Assembly: GCF_964212655.1 (NCBI RefSeq)
Contig: NZ_OZ156465.1
Coordinates: forward strand, 2,914,001 to 2,978,000
Source: Candidatus Thiodiazotropha sp. LNASS1
Lineage (GTDB): Bacteria > Pseudomonadota > Gammaproteobacteria > Chromatiales > Chromatiaceae
Length of the DNA stretch: 64,000 nucleotides
Reading direction: 5' to 3'
Each line of letters opens with the position of its first letter. Position 1 is the first letter of the stretch. Below the pieces are notes generated by a model. That model worked only from the letters and a program-made list of their open reading frames with translations. It did no database searches and was not told the origin of the DNA. Position numbers and translations under genes: made by a program. This document shows positions 28,261 through 40,357 of this stretch, piece after piece.

Positions 28261-28710
28261 ATGGATGTCGTTCGTAACCTGGCCCTTGTGTGCCTGCTTT
28301 TTCTCTCCTCCACTGCTGTATCCGCCGATAACCTGTTGGATAGCCTGACCAGCCAATTGGGTATTACCACCGAACAGGCTGCCGGAGGCGCCGGTGCCTT
28401 GTTCGAACTGGCAAAAAATCGTCTGGCCGACGAGGATTTCTCCCAGATCGCCGCAGTGGTGCCCGATATAGACAGCCTTATCGCCGCCGCACCCTCATTG
28501 AGTGACTCCACAAGTGGACCCGGCGCCGTGGCATCCATGTTGGGAGGAGAGAGTGGATTGGGCAATCTGGCTAGTCTGGCCACATCGTTCAGTCAGCTGG
28601 GGCTGTCACCGGATATGATCGGTCAGTTCACACCCATCTTACTCGAATACCTGCAACAGGCGGGCGGCGGCACAGTGATGGAAGTGATGAAAGGAGCGCT
28701 AGCCATGTAG
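28261..28710 (+). CDS. DUF2780 domain secreted protein
   Basis: A 149-residue exported protein. Signal peptide MDVVRNLALVCLLFLSSTAVSA is followed by NLLDSLTSQLGITTEQAAGGAGALFELAKNRL, the typical DUF2780 (VcgC/VcgE-like) start, then an Ala/Gly/Ser-rich helical body. CGGAG precedes the ATG. Function of the family is unknown. It lies alone upstream of glyQ and reads toward it. Confidence 0.82.
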   Translation: MDVVRNLALVCLLFLSSTAVSADNLLDSLTSQLGITTEQAAGGAGALFELAKNRLADEDFSQIAAVVPDIDSLIAAAPSLSDSTSGPGAVASMLGGESGLGNLASLATSFSQLGLSPDMIGQFTPILLEYLQQAGGGTVMEVMKGALAM

Positions 28711-28942
28711 ATCAAACCTTCCTCACAGGCCTTCAATCTGTGCAGTGGCCCTCGCTGAGGCCAATACCGTCCCAGGGCCGGTACGCAACACCCAAACCAC
28801 CGACACCATCCACAACCCTGCACCTGCAGACCATGCTGTAGCCCAGCTGCGATCAGACGCTCCGACAATGCTCGGGTTAGCCATTGACTGAGAGCATCGT
28901 TATACTTACGCGGTTTTCTACCGCATCAATCGGGGTTTCGAT

Positions 28943-29881
28943 GTGAATCAAGTGACAGAATCGAATCGAAGTGAAATCAGGACCTTTCAGGATCTGCTCA
29001 TCGCTTTGCAAGACTATTGGGCAGACAAAGGCTGCGTCATCCTGCAACCCTACGACATGGAGATGGGTGCCGGCACATTCCACACTGCAACCTTTCTGCG
29101 TTCAATCGGCCCTGAACCCTGGTACGCCGCTTATGTGCAACCCTCCCGTCGACCCACCGACGGTCGCTATGGCGAAAATCCAAACCGCTTGCAGCACTAT
29201 TATCAATATCAGGTCGTACTGAAACCCTCACCCAAGGATATCCAGCAACTCTATCTCGGTTCCCTCGAGATGCTCGGGCTCGATCTCAATAGCAACGACA
29301 TTCGTTTTGTGGAAGACAATTGGGAATCTCCCACACTCGGCGCCTGGGGCCTGGGCTGGGAGGTCTGGCTGAATGGCATGGAGGTAACCCAGTTTACCTA
29401 CTTCCAGCAGGTAGGCGGGTTGGATTGTCGTCCCGTGACCGGAGAGATCACTTACGGGCTGGAGCGTATTGCCATGTACCTTCAGGGGGTGGAGAGCCTG
29501 TTCGACCTGGTTTGGACCGAAAGTCCTCAGGGTATTGTTACCTACGGTGATGTATTCCATCAGAACGAAGTGGAGCAGTCCGCTTACAATTTCGAACATG
29601 CCGATGTGAACTTCCTGTTCGGTCATTTCGACCAGTGTGAGAAGGAGTCCAAAAAGTTGATCGAACTGGGTCTGCCGCTACCGGCCTATGAGCAGGTTCT
29701 CAAAGCTTCCCACACCTTCAATCTGCTGGATGCCCGCCATGCCATCTCAGTCACCGAGCGTCAGCGCTACATCTTAAGAGTCCGTGGCCTGGCCCGGGAT
29801 GTGGCACAAGCCTATTATGACGCCCGCGAACGACTCGGCTTTCCTATGTTGACGTCAACAAAGGAGGCCGCCAATGGTTGA
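28943..29881 (+). CDS. glyQ: Glycyl-tRNA synthetase alpha subunit
   Basis: Catalytic subunit of the bacterial alpha2-beta2 GlyRS. 312 residues; from [31 protein letters not shown] through [35 protein letters not shown] it is nearly identical to E. coli GlyQ. The start is GTG 28943 with GGGG upstream; a second in-frame GTG three codons later is possible. Its 3' end overlaps glyS by 8 bases. Confidence 0.97.
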   Translation: MNQVTESNRSEIRTFQDLLIALQDYWADKGCVILQPYDMEMGAGTFHTATFLRSIGPEPWYAAYVQPSRRPTDGRYGENPNRLQHYYQYQVVLKPSPKDIQQLYLGSLEMLGLDLNSNDIRFVEDNWESPTLGAWGLGWEVWLNGMEVTQFTYFQQVGGLDCRPVTGEITYGLERIAMYLQGVESLFDLVWTESPQGIVTYGDVFHQNEVEQSAYNFEHADVNFLFGHFDQCEKESKKLIELGLPLPAYEQVLKASHTFNLLDARHAISVTERQRYILRVRGLARDVAQAYYDARERLGFPMLTSTKEAANG

Positions 29882-31963
29882 TCAGGCCCACCTGCTGTTC
29901 GAACTCGGCACCGAAGAGTTGCCTCCGAAAGCACTCAGGCAGTTGTCTGCCTCACTCACAGAGAATTTTACTCTCGGACTCGAACAGGCCAATCTCGGTC
30001 ACGCAGAGGTCGAGAGTTATGCCACTCCACGTCGATTGGCATTGCTGATCCGAGACTGCGCCATACGTCAACCCGATCGTGAAATCGACCGGCGTGGCCC
30101 AGCGATCAAGGCCGCTTTCGACGAGGCCGGTAAACCGACCAAGGCTGCGGAGGGCTTTGCCCGTTCATGCAATACCACGGTAGATCAGTTGCAACGCCTG
30201 GAAACCGACAAGGGGGAGTGGCTGAGCTATCGTATTCATGAGACTGGAAAACCGGCCGTCGACCTTCTGCCGGAGATCGCAACTCAGGCGTTGAACAAGC
30301 TTCCCATACCCAAGCGCATGCGCTGGGGTGATTCCGAGGCGCAATTCGTGCGGCCGGTACACTGGTTGACATTTATTCATGGTGAACAGGTTGTACCCTG
30401 CGAAATACTCGATGCACAGTCTGACCGCCTGACTTATGGTCATCGTTTTCATCACCCGGAAGCAATCACCATCTACAATCCGGAAGACTACAGCTCGGTG
30501 CTGCAAGACCTTGGATATGTAATTCCCAGCTTTGAGGAAAGAAGAGAGAAGATACATAGCTTGGTTGAGAAAAGCGCAGCCGAAGTCGCCGCCACAGCCG
30601 ATTTCGATCCGGACCTGCTCGACGAGGTGACCGCACTTAATGAGTGGCCGGTGGCGATATCCGCCAGTTTTGAAGAGCGTTTTCTCGAGGTGCCCCAGGA
30701 AGCCCTGGTCGCCACCATGAAGGGTAATCAGAAATATTTCCCCCTGTTCAATAGTGATGGCGAACTGATGAACCAGTTTGTCACCATTGCCAATATCGAA
30801 AGCCCGAAGCCGAAAATCATTCGGGAAGGAAATGAGCGCGTCATTCGCCCAAGGCTGGCGGATGCGATGTTTTTCTGGCAACAGGATGGCAAGGTCAGAC
30901 TCGAGGATCATCTGCAATCCCTAAAAAAGGTGGTCTTTCAGAACAAGCTTGGATCCATGTATGAAAAGTCAGCGCGTGTAGCTGATCTTGCCAAGCAGAT
31001 CTCAAGCCATATACAGGGTAATCCCGATCTCGCACAACGGGCCGGACTGTTGAGCCGATGTGATCTCATGACACATATGGTTGGCGAATTTCCATCCATG
31101 CAGGGTGTCATGGGACGCTACCAGGCATTGCGAGACGGCGAGGACCCGGAGCTGGCACAAGCCTTGGATGAGTTCTATATGCCGCGCTTCTCCGGTGACC
31201 AACTGCCACAGACAAAGACGGCATCGCTATCTCACTGGCGGAAAAACTCGATACGCTGATCGGTATTTTCGGGATAGGTTTAAAGCCGACCGGTGATAAG
31301 GATCCCTTCGCATTGAGACGCACCGCGCTCGGTGCGCTACGCATCATACGTGAGCACTCACTTACGCTTAATCTACGAGAGCTGCTCGATACAGTTTCAC
31401 AATCCATGTCAGACAAACTGACAGAAACAGCTGTGGTGGATGAAGTCCATCAGTTCATGATGGACAGACTCAGAGGCATTTACATCGATGACGGTGTGAG
31501 TATCGATCTATTTCAGGCGGTAGCCGAAGTAGAACCCGGCAACCTGGCTGATTTCGACCGACGAATCAATGCCATGAACGACTTCAGCAAATTACCGGAA
31601 GCGGAAAGCCTCTCCGCGGCGAACAAACGCATACGCAATATCCTGAAAAAGAGCGAAGAACAACTGGCGCAACGCGCCGATCCTTCACTCTTCCAAGATG
31701 ACGCCGAACGCACCCTCGCCAACAAACTTGATGAACTGACACCCCAGGCCAAACCTCTGTTCGAGCGCGGCGAATACACGCAGGGACTCAAAATACTGGC
31801 GGGCCTCAAGGAACCGGTTGATCATTTTTTCGATCAGGTCATGGTCATGACCGATGATACTACTGTGCGAAACAATCGCCTGACACTGTTGAAACAACTG
31901 GAAGGTCTGTTCCTCAGCGTGGCCGACATCTCCAGACTGCAAACTCAGGAAGGGCACAAATGA
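29874..31963 (+). pseudogene. glyS: Glycyl-tRNA synthetase beta subunit, interrupted by a one-base frameshift
   Basis: Two frames together make a complete GlyS. The first (29874-31259) ends shortly after GDQLPQTKT. The second picks up at about 31220 with GIAISLAEKLDTLIGIFGIG and runs to 31963 with the helical C-terminal tRNA-binding part. Inserting one G in the GG at 31220-31221 (AAG ACG GGC ATC) restores a 696-residue protein, matching the usual length. As glyQ/glyS are essential and no second GlyRS is seen, a sequence error is more likely than real loss. The stop overlaps the next gene as ATGA. Confidence 0.9.
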
Positions 31964-32295
31964 ACCGGGACTCATACCAGGAAATGCTCGCGGAGGTGAA
32001 GGCATTCCACAAAAAACATCGTTTTCATGAGACAGGCGGGGAAGAGCTAACCTATCGTGTCGCCTTGATGGCGGAGGAGCTGGGCGAGATCTCCAGTTGT
32101 GTCACCAAGGGTAAGAGTAAACAGGCATTGGCGGAAGAGGTGGCGGATCTTCTAATACTGGTCATGGGGACTGCCATCGCCGAGGATTTCGATCTCAATC
32201 AGGCATTTTGGGACAAAATGGAAAAACTCAGTATACGCGAATCCCGTATGATCAACGGTCGTATCCGGGTCTCAGAATTTCGTGATGCGGATTAA
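31960..32295 (+). CDS. MazG-type nucleotide pyrophosphohydrolase-like protein
   Basis: A 111-residue all-alpha NTP pyrophosphatase domain. The metal-binding helices read LMAEELGEISSCV and ALAEEVADLLILVMG, giving the ExxE...ExxD pattern of MazG/dUTPase-2-like enzymes. It is likely to hydrolyse a (non-canonical) NTP or dNTP to the monophosphate. It is embedded in the glyQS-gmhB-plsC operon, overlapping glyS by 4 bases; this is an extra gene compared with the usual glyQS-gmhB-plsC layout. Confidence 0.8.
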   Translation: MNRDSYQEMLAEVKAFHKKHRFHETGGEELTYRVALMAEELGEISSCVTKGKSKQALAEEVADLLILVMGTAIAEDFDLNQAFWDKMEKLSIRESRMINGRIRVSEFRDAD

Positions 32296-32311
32296 AAGTA
32301 AGTACTTACTT
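32296..32311. promoter_or_regulatory. 16-bp perfect palindrome before gmhB
   Basis: AAGTAAGTACTTACTT occupies the gap between the MazG-like gene and gmhB, ending two bases before the GTG start, where a ribosome site would be expected and none is seen. Perfect dyads of this shape are typical operators for dimeric repressors such as TetR-type proteins. No matching regulator lies nearby. Confidence 0.4.
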
Positions 32312-32313
32312 CT

Positions 32314-32868
32314 GTGAAACTTGTCATATTAGATCGGGATGGTGTAATCAATCAGGATTCGGACGCATATATAAAGAGCCCCGAAGAATGGATACCCATC
32401 GACAACAGCCTGCAGGCCATCGCCAAACTCAGCCGGGCTGGTTACCGTGTATTTGTAGCCACAAATCAGTCCGGTCTTGCCCGCGGCATGTTCGACATCG
32501 AGACATTGAATGCCATTCATCAAAAAATGATTGGTGCAGTGCAAGCGGTGGGCGGAAGCATCGAAGCCATACTATTTTGTCCCCATGGACCGGATGACCA
32601 CTGCGACTGCCGAAAACCCAAAACAGGCCTCTATGAGGAGATAGGCCAGCGCACCCAACAATCACTCAAGGATGTACCGGTGGTTGGAGACTCATTGAGG
32701 GATATTCAAGCTGCGATCAGTATCAAGGCAAGCCCAATCCTGGTTCGCACTGGCAACGGCGAGAAAACGGTCGAAAAACTTAGAGCAACCTATCCTCAAG
32801 TACCTGTATTTAAGGATCTCTTTAGCGTAACCGAGCATTTGATCGAACAACAAAGAACTAACCAATGA
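32314..32868 (+). CDS. gmhB: D-glycero-beta-D-manno-heptose 1,7-bisphosphate 7-phosphatase
   Basis: HAD-superfamily phosphatase of ADP-heptose synthesis for LPS core. 184 residues; nucleophile motif DRDGVIN (D7, D9), motif II VATNQSG, the zinc-loop cysteines CPHGPDDHCDCRKPK, and motif VVGDSLRDIQAA. The start is GTG 32314 without a clear ribosome site; a 16-bp palindrome lies directly before it. The stop overlaps plsC (ATGA). Confidence 0.93.
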   Translation: MKLVILDRDGVINQDSDAYIKSPEEWIPIDNSLQAIAKLSRAGYRVFVATNQSGLARGMFDIETLNAIHQKMIGAVQAVGGSIEAILFCPHGPDDHCDCRKPKTGLYEEIGQRTQQSLKDVPVVGDSLRDIQAAISIKASPILVRTGNGEKTVEKLRATYPQVPVFKDLFSVTEHLIEQQRTNQ

Positions 32869-33587
32869 TCCTTTTCAAATCCATTCTCTATTTTGTCCTG
32901 CTGTTGACCAGCACCATTACAATTGCAACCGTCGGTACACTGATTGGTTGGGCGCTTCCGAAGAACGGCATCCATTGGTTCGACCATGCCTGGAGTCGGA
33001 TCAATCTGTGGGGACTGGAACACATCTGCGGTTTAAAATACAGACTGCAGGGTGAAGAGAATATCCCCGAAGAGAGCTGCATAATCTTCGCCAAACACCA
33101 ATCAGCCTGGGAGACGATTGCACTTATCAGTCTTATACCAGGCCCAAAGTCATGGGTATTGAAGCGAGAACTACTTTTCGTACCCTTTATGGGCTGGGTA
33201 ATGTACTACTTCAAACCCATCGCCATCGATCGTAAATCGGGGCGCAAAGCCGTCGAACAGATCATCGAACAGGGTACAGAACGACTCGAATCGGGAAAGA
33301 ACGTATTCGTATTTCCCGAAGGTACGAGGGTTGCCCCGGGGACACGCAAACGCTATGGAATAGGCGGTGCGCTGTTGGCAGAAAATTCAGGTTATTCGGT
33401 ACTGCCGGTCGCGCATAACGCAGGGGTGTTCTGGCGCCGGCGCGATATCAGAAAATACCCCGGTACCATCGATGTCCGCATAGGGCCTCTCATCCAGACA
33501 AAGGGTCTTAGCGCCGCGAAGATCAATCAAGCGGCTGAGGAATGGATCGAGTCTACGGTTGAGCATCTGCCTCAGAGCCGAGGCTGA
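32865..33587 (+). CDS. plsC: 1-acyl-sn-glycerol-3-phosphate acyltransferase
   Basis: Transfers an acyl chain to lysophosphatidic acid at the inner membrane. 240 residues with an N-terminal membrane helix (residues 5-30), the catalytic KHQSAWE (HX4E form of the HX4D motif) and FPEGTR, followed by the PVAHNAGVFW segment. Last gene of the glyQ operon; its transcript converges on gyrB. Confidence 0.92.
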   Translation: MILFKSILYFVLLLTSTITIATVGTLIGWALPKNGIHWFDHAWSRINLWGLEHICGLKYRLQGEENIPEESCIIFAKHQSAWETIALISLIPGPKSWVLKRELLFVPFMGWVMYYFKPIAIDRKSGRKAVEQIIEQGTERLESGKNVFVFPEGTRVAPGTRKRYGIGGALLAENSGYSVLPVAHNAGVFWRRRDIRKYPGTIDVRIGPLIQTKGLSAAKINQAAEEWIESTVEHLPQSRG

Positions 33588-33598
33588 TGGGTATACTG

Positions 33599-33794
33599 AG
33601 TCCGCAAATGAACGCTAATAAACGCAAATAAAGAAAGATAAGGGCATATTGCGCGTGTAATGTGCTGCTTGCAGTAACACGTTTATCTTATTATTGCTTC
33701 TATTAAACAAGTCCTGAAAAGATCTAGCTAGCTTGGATAAAGCGCTTAAATATCAAAAATGAAATTTGCGTTTATTAGCGTTCATTTGCGGACT
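33599..33794. repeat. 196-bp element bounded by 31-bp perfect inverted repeats
   Basis: The left arm 33599-33629 and right arm 33764-33794 are exact reverse complements; a 134-bp AT-rich core separates them. It lies in the gap between convergent plsC and gyrB. A diverged copy of one arm (27 of 31 bases) occurs at 52828-52858. Short size, terminal inverted repeats and multiple copies suit a MITE-like element; acting as a bidirectional transcription end is another possibility. Confidence 0.75.
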
Positions 33795-33804
33795 TTCAAA
33801 ACAA

Positions 33805-36228
<2,424 letters not shown>

Positions 36229-36317
36229 TCAGTAACCCAGGAAACGGGATCCAACGCGCTATTATACCTATAAATTCTCAATCCATACGAACCATTTCTA
36301 TATTTGAGAAGGCTTGG

Positions 36318-37394
36318 TCAATACAGAAAAGAAATATCGCCATGTTCCACGTGGAACATTTGACAAGCATCTGCAGAAATTAGATTTTTTGACCTATCTG
36401 AATCGAGTGTTGTCACAAAACTCTGAACATTCATGTCCTCAATCAACTTGAGTAAATTTGCGTATCTTTCACTATCCAGTTCTGAATGCAGATCATCGAC
36501 TAATAGAACCGGACTTTCCCCTGTTCTATCTTCTAATATTTTCGTCTGAGACAGCAGCATGATGGCTGCTGCTATTTTTGTCTCACCTCTTGAAAATATA
36601 TTTTTTATCGGTTTTCCATCCTGCAATATTTTCAGATCAGACCTATGAGGCCCACAACTGGTAAAACCGCGTTCTTTGTCTATTTTGCTATTTCTATCTA
36701 ATGCCTCAGCTAATGTGAATTCCTCTTTCCATCCCTGTTTTACTTTCAGTGAGATAGGTTTAATTAAGCCTGTTACATCGATTATGGTGTTGACCGTTTC
36801 ATTCCAGCTTTTCGTATATTCCGACATTCTCCGATCTATCTCATTACCCAACTGGATCAGCTGCCTATCCCAAACCTTTATCTGTTCTCTCGATCCTCGT
36901 AGTGCATTGTTTCTCTGAATCAGTGCTTTCTTATACCTATTTACCAGGTTTGCATATTCGTGTTCCACGTGGAACATTCCCCAGTTTAAGAGTCTTCTCC
37001 TGTTTTTGGGATCATCCTCAATAATGCGTTGTATATTGGGTGTGATGATTGAAAGTGGTATTGATTTAGCAAGATCTGAGCGTTTTTTCAGATTCTCGCC
37101 ATCTTTGCGTATCAGAGTGCCGCTGACTGTTTTTCGCAAGCCTATGTGATGTCTGTTATTTGTTGCCGTCTGTAAGGACGTAAATAGGTTGAGGTGCTCC
37201 TCGCCCTCTCTTATCAGACGTCCTGTTTTTTGTTGTCTGAAAGAACGTGCTCTGGCAAGCAGATAGATTGACTCTAATAGGGTTGTCTTTCCAGCTCCAT
37301 TGCACCCGACAATGATATTTATTTTTTTATGTGGGGATAGTTCCGCGTTGGCAATATTTCGCAGATTTTCGATCTTTATTGTTTCTATGTGCAA
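36318..37394 (-). CDS. recF: DNA replication/repair protein RecF
   Basis: SMC-like ATPase that helps load RecA at gaps. 358 residues with Walker A GCNGAGKTT, signature SRGETKIAAA and Walker B LLVDDLHSELD. It begins with TTG at 37394. The pentapeptide FHVEH occurs twice, in WGMFHVEHEYAN and near the C-terminus in MFHVEHGDI. In both places the codons form a perfect parS-like 16-bp palindrome. Confidence 0.95.
   Translation of the reverse strand: MHIETIKIENLRNIANAELSPHKKINIIVGCNGAGKTTLLESIYLLARARSFRQQKTGRLIREGEEHLNLFTSLQTATNNRHHIGLRKTVSGTLIRKDGENLKKRSDLAKSIPLSIITPNIQRIIEDDPKNRRRLLNWGMFHVEHEYANLVNRYKKALIQRNNALRGSREQIKVWDRQLIQLGNEIDRRMSEYTKSWNETVNTIIDVTGLIKPISLKVKQGWKEEFTLAEALDRNSKIDKERGFTSCGPHRSDLKILQDGKPIKNIFSRGETKIAAAIMLLSQTKILEDRTGESPVLLVDDLHSELDSERYANLLKLIEDMNVQSFVTTLDSDRSKNLISADACQMFHVEHGDISFLY
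36343..36358. promoter_or_regulatory. parS centromere site 1 (inside recF)
   Basis: TGTTCCACGTGGAACA, a perfect 16-bp palindrome (18 bp with the flanking A/T), matches the chromosomal parS form known from pseudomonads and the general GTTNCACGTGNAAC consensus. parAB of the chromosomal type are 15 kb away. Confidence 0.8.
36961..36976. promoter_or_regulatory. parS centromere site 2 (inside recF)
   Basis: An identical TGTTCCACGTGGAACA, 618 bases from site 1. It encodes FHVE of the conserved RecF WGxFHVEH motif. Two identical 16-bp palindromes within one gene near the origin are unlikely by chance. Confidence 0.8.
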
Positions 37395-37430
37395 TTTGTT
37401 GTGTTACTACCTTTCAATCCTAAATTATTT

Positions 37431-38531
37431 CTAGATCCTCATAGGCATTACAACGTATCTGCTTTCTTCGTTTTCCTTACCATAGATCAGGGCACTGCTG
37501 TTTGTATCCTTGAGTTCTATGATTATTGCCTCCTCTCCTATCGCATTGATTGCGTCTAACAGGTATCCAACATTGAATCCGATTTTCAATTCATCACCAC
37601 TGTATTGCACTTCGAGCTCCTCTTCCGATTCTTCTTGCTCCGGATTGTGGGCCTGAAGTTGCAACAGGTTTTCTCTTAATTCAAATCGTATACCTCGATA
37701 TTTTTCATTAGACAGAATCGATGCACGGGTAAGTGATTGTCGGAGACTGTTTTTGTCTGCCTCGACTTCTTTGTCTGATCCAGTAGGCATCACCCGTTGA
37801 TATTCAGGAAATCTGCCGTCGATCAGTTTTGATGTGAAAACAGCATTATCAAGTAATACGCGAATATAGCTGTTGCTCAACTCTATTTTGATGTCATTGT
37901 CATTGTTTGTGAGTAAACGGCCTAATTCCAATACCGCCTTTCTCGGTAGAATGATCTGCTGGTTGATCTCTTCTGGCGCAGCGTTCATAGCCTGGCTCAT
38001 AGCCAGTCGGTGCCCATCCGTTGCAACTGTCCTTAAGTCGCCCTTGTTTATCTCGAACAACATGCCGTTGAGGTAATAACGTACGTCTTGTTGAGCCATG
38101 GCAAATTGCGTCTTTTCAATCAGTCGATTGAGTGTTGCCTCTTTAATGGTCATTATGTTGTTACTGGGTGTTGGCTCTATGACCGGATAGTCTCTTGCTG
38201 GAAGCAGGCTAAGTGAAAAACGGCTTCTGCCTGACTGTAGGCGAACCTTGTCTTCACTGACATCAAGTGTAATCGGTGCAGATTCAGGGAGTGCTTTACA
38301 GATGTCCAGAAGCTTTCGGGCAGGCAGCGTGAAATCGGCCTCTCCCTCACATTCAACTTGAGCCTCTGTTCTCAATTCGACTTCGAGGTCAGTGGCTGTG
38401 AGTTGGATCATGCCGTTTCCGGCATTGACAAGAATATTGGCGAGTATAGGTAGTGTTTGGCGTCTTTCTACGACACCGGCAATCTTCTGCATTGGTTCGA
38501 GAAGGTTTTCCCTATCTGTCTTTATCTTCAT
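37431..38531 (-). CDS. dnaN: DNA polymerase III beta subunit (sliding clamp)
   Basis: Ring-shaped processivity clamp. 366 residues, three clamp domains; typical N-terminus MKIKTDRENLLEPMQKIAGVVERRQTLPILANIL and C-terminal YVVMPMRI. A DnaA box lies 3 bases upstream of its ATG. Between recF and dnaA as in most gammaproteobacteria. Confidence 0.98.
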   Translation of the reverse strand: MKIKTDRENLLEPMQKIAGVVERRQTLPILANILVNAGNGMIQLTATDLEVELRTEAQVECEGEADFTLPARKLLDICKALPESAPITLDVSEDKVRLQSGRSRFSLSLLPARDYPVIEPTPSNNIMTIKEATLNRLIEKTQFAMAQQDVRYYLNGMLFEINKGDLRTVATDGHRLAMSQAMNAAPEEINQQIILPRKAVLELGRLLTNNDNDIKIELSNSYIRVLLDNAVFTSKLIDGRFPEYQRVMPTGSDKEVEADKNSLRQSLTRASILSNEKYRGIRFELRENLLQLQAHNPEQEESEEELEVQYSGDELKIGFNVGYLLDAINAIGEEAIIIELKDTNSSALIYGKENEESRYVVMPMRI

Positions 38532-38757
38532 GTTTATCCACTCAGCATTTAATTAATTCTTTTTAAGAAAGTAGAACTGTTATTATTATTAGACCTTGGG
38601 TCAGCATGGGGGTAAGTTTTTAACCGATTGTTTTTTATAGTATTTTTTCATTTTCTTTTGTGATTTACCGTATTCTGTTCTTGCCAATTATCTGTTGATG
38701 GTTTGTGGATAGCTCAGCATTTCAATCTTACCCGATTTTCTCAACATTTTATCCACA
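38532..38757. other. Candidate replication origin (dnaA-dnaN intergenic, DnaA boxes)
   Basis: 226 bases, strongly AT-rich (runs such as GTTTTTTATAGTATTTTTTCATT). Three DnaA-box-like sites are seen: 38534-38542 TTATCCACT, 38704-38712 (reverse complement CTATCCACA) and 38749-38757 TTATCCACA, the perfect one touching the dnaA stop codon. The AT-rich part between could be the unwinding element. Alternatively these boxes control dnaN transcription. The nearby parS sites and gene order support origin proximity. Confidence 0.55.
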
Positions 38758-40092
38758 TTAACTGCTGAGGGTTCTCAACAGATTGGAATAGTCTTCAGAA
38801 ATACGGGGGTCGCTCTCACGCAATTCCTTGACCTTGCGATTGGCGTGAATGACTGTTGTATGGTCTCTTCCGCCAAAGGCATTGCCAATCTCCGGAAGAC
38901 TGTGATTTGTCAGCTCTTTGGCAAGTGTCATGGCGATCTGTCTGGGCCTGGCTATGGATCTGCTGCGTTTTGATGAGGTTAGATCAGATGTGCGGATTTG
39001 AAAATACTCCGCAACCGTCTTTTGAATGTTCTCAATCGTGATCTGTTTGTCATGAGCTGCGAGCATGTCGCGCAAGGCATTCTTGGCAAAGTCGAGATTG
39101 ATCTCACGTCCTGTAAAGGTGGCGTTGGCAATGACTCTGCGTAGTGCCCCTTCCAACTCCCGGATATTGGAGCGGATCCGCTTGCCCATGAAAAAAGCGA
39201 CTTCATTTGGCAGTTCGACATTCAATTGCAGCGCTTTGCTTTGCAGGATGGCGACCCGTGTCTCCAGATCAGGGGGTTCTATGGCGACGGTCAAGCCCCA
39301 ACCAAATCGCGACTTGAGCCTCTCTTCCAGTCCGCTGACCTCTTTCGGGAAGCGATCGCTGGAGAGGATGATCTGTTGCTGGGATTCGAATAGTGCATTG
39401 AATGTGTGGAAAAACTCTTCCTGAGAGCGCTCCTTGCCGGCGAAAAATTGTATATCGTCGATCAACAGGGCATTGACTGAGCGATAGTGCTTCTTAAATT
39501 GTTCGATGGTGTTGTGTTGTAACGCCTTTACCATCTCGGCGACGAATCGTTCCGAATGAAGATAGACTACACGTGCCTGCGGATTTTTCTTCAGCATCAT
39601 ATTGCCCACCGCATGCATGAGATGGGTCTTTCCCAGGCCCACACCCCCATAGATAAAGAGCGGGTTATAGGCCTTTCCGGGATTTTCACCGATCTGAATG
39701 GAGGCAGCGCGTGCGATCTGGTTCGATTTTCCTTCGACAAATGTATCGAATACGAAGCTTTGATTGAGGTTGCTGTCGATCGAAGGGGTCTTCTCCTCGG
39801 ATGCGGTAAGCTTGTTGGAGTTAACCTGATTGTTCTGTTTCTGTGTAGGCCGTCGTTTGCTGCCGATCTCCACTTTGACGGTCGGCGGATTGCCATCACA
39901 CAAACTATTCAGATGATCCTGAATTGTATCCAGGTAGTGATTGCGTACCCAATCCAGTACGAATCGGTTGGGTGCGAGAAGTTTCAGATGGTTTTGATCT
40001 TCAACGATTTGCAGCGGGCGTATCCAGGTGTTGTACTGTTGAGGTGATAACACCTGCTCAAGATGTTCTGTACATCGTTGCCAAAGGTTCAA
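38758..40092 (-). CDS. dnaA: Chromosomal replication initiator DnaA
   Basis: Binds DnaA boxes and melts the origin. 444 residues; domain [27 protein letters not shown], a variable linker (about 85-115), AAA+ domain with Walker [11 protein letters not shown] and Walker [10 protein letters not shown], and C-terminal box-binding [15 protein letters not shown]. The start codon is TTG at 40092, preceded by GGAGAGAG. Confidence 0.97.
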   Translation of the reverse strand: MNLWQRCTEHLEQVLSPQQYNTWIRPLQIVEDQNHLKLLAPNRFVLDWVRNHYLDTIQDHLNSLCDGNPPTVKVEIGSKRRPTQKQNNQVNSNKLTASEEKTPSIDSNLNQSFVFDTFVEGKSNQIARAASIQIGENPGKAYNPLFIYGGVGLGKTHLMHAVGNMMLKKNPQARVVYLHSERFVAEMVKALQHNTIEQFKKHYRSVNALLIDDIQFFAGKERSQEEFFHTFNALFESQQQIILSSDRFPKEVSGLEERLKSRFGWGLTVAIEPPDLETRVAILQSKALQLNVELPNEVAFFMGKRIRSNIRELEGALRRVIANATFTGREINLDFAKNALRDMLAAHDKQITIENIQKTVAEYFQIRTSDLTSSKRSRSIARPRQIAMTLAKELTNHSLPEIGNAFGGRDHTTVIHANRKVKELRESDPRISEDYSNLLRTLSS

Positions 40093-40263
40093 GTTCTCTC
40101 TCCAGCAGCGTTGGATGAGTTGAGATCGATTCCTATAACCAGCTAACCGGCTCTGTGACGCCCTCTGGCCATACCCTTTCGAACTGTCAAGTCTACCTGC
40201 GGTCGGAGCAGTTATCTATAGCCGAATGGGAGTAGGCGTCCACTTTTTTTAGCGGATTGTCTA

Positions 40264-40293
40264 TTGACAGGGACTGGTGTTTAGGACTAGGCT
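40264..40293 (+). promoter_or_regulatory. Probable sigma-70 promoter of rpmH
   Basis: TTGACA (40264-40269) followed after 18 bases by TAGGCT (40288-40293). The -35 is perfect and the -10 weak. It lies 65 bases upstream of rpmH in the dnaA/rpmH divergent gap. Confidence 0.5.
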
Positions 40294-40357
40294 ACGCGTC
40301 TTTTTTTCGACCATAAATTATTTTTCAATTTATTGGCGGATCTACCGGTAAGCAGCT

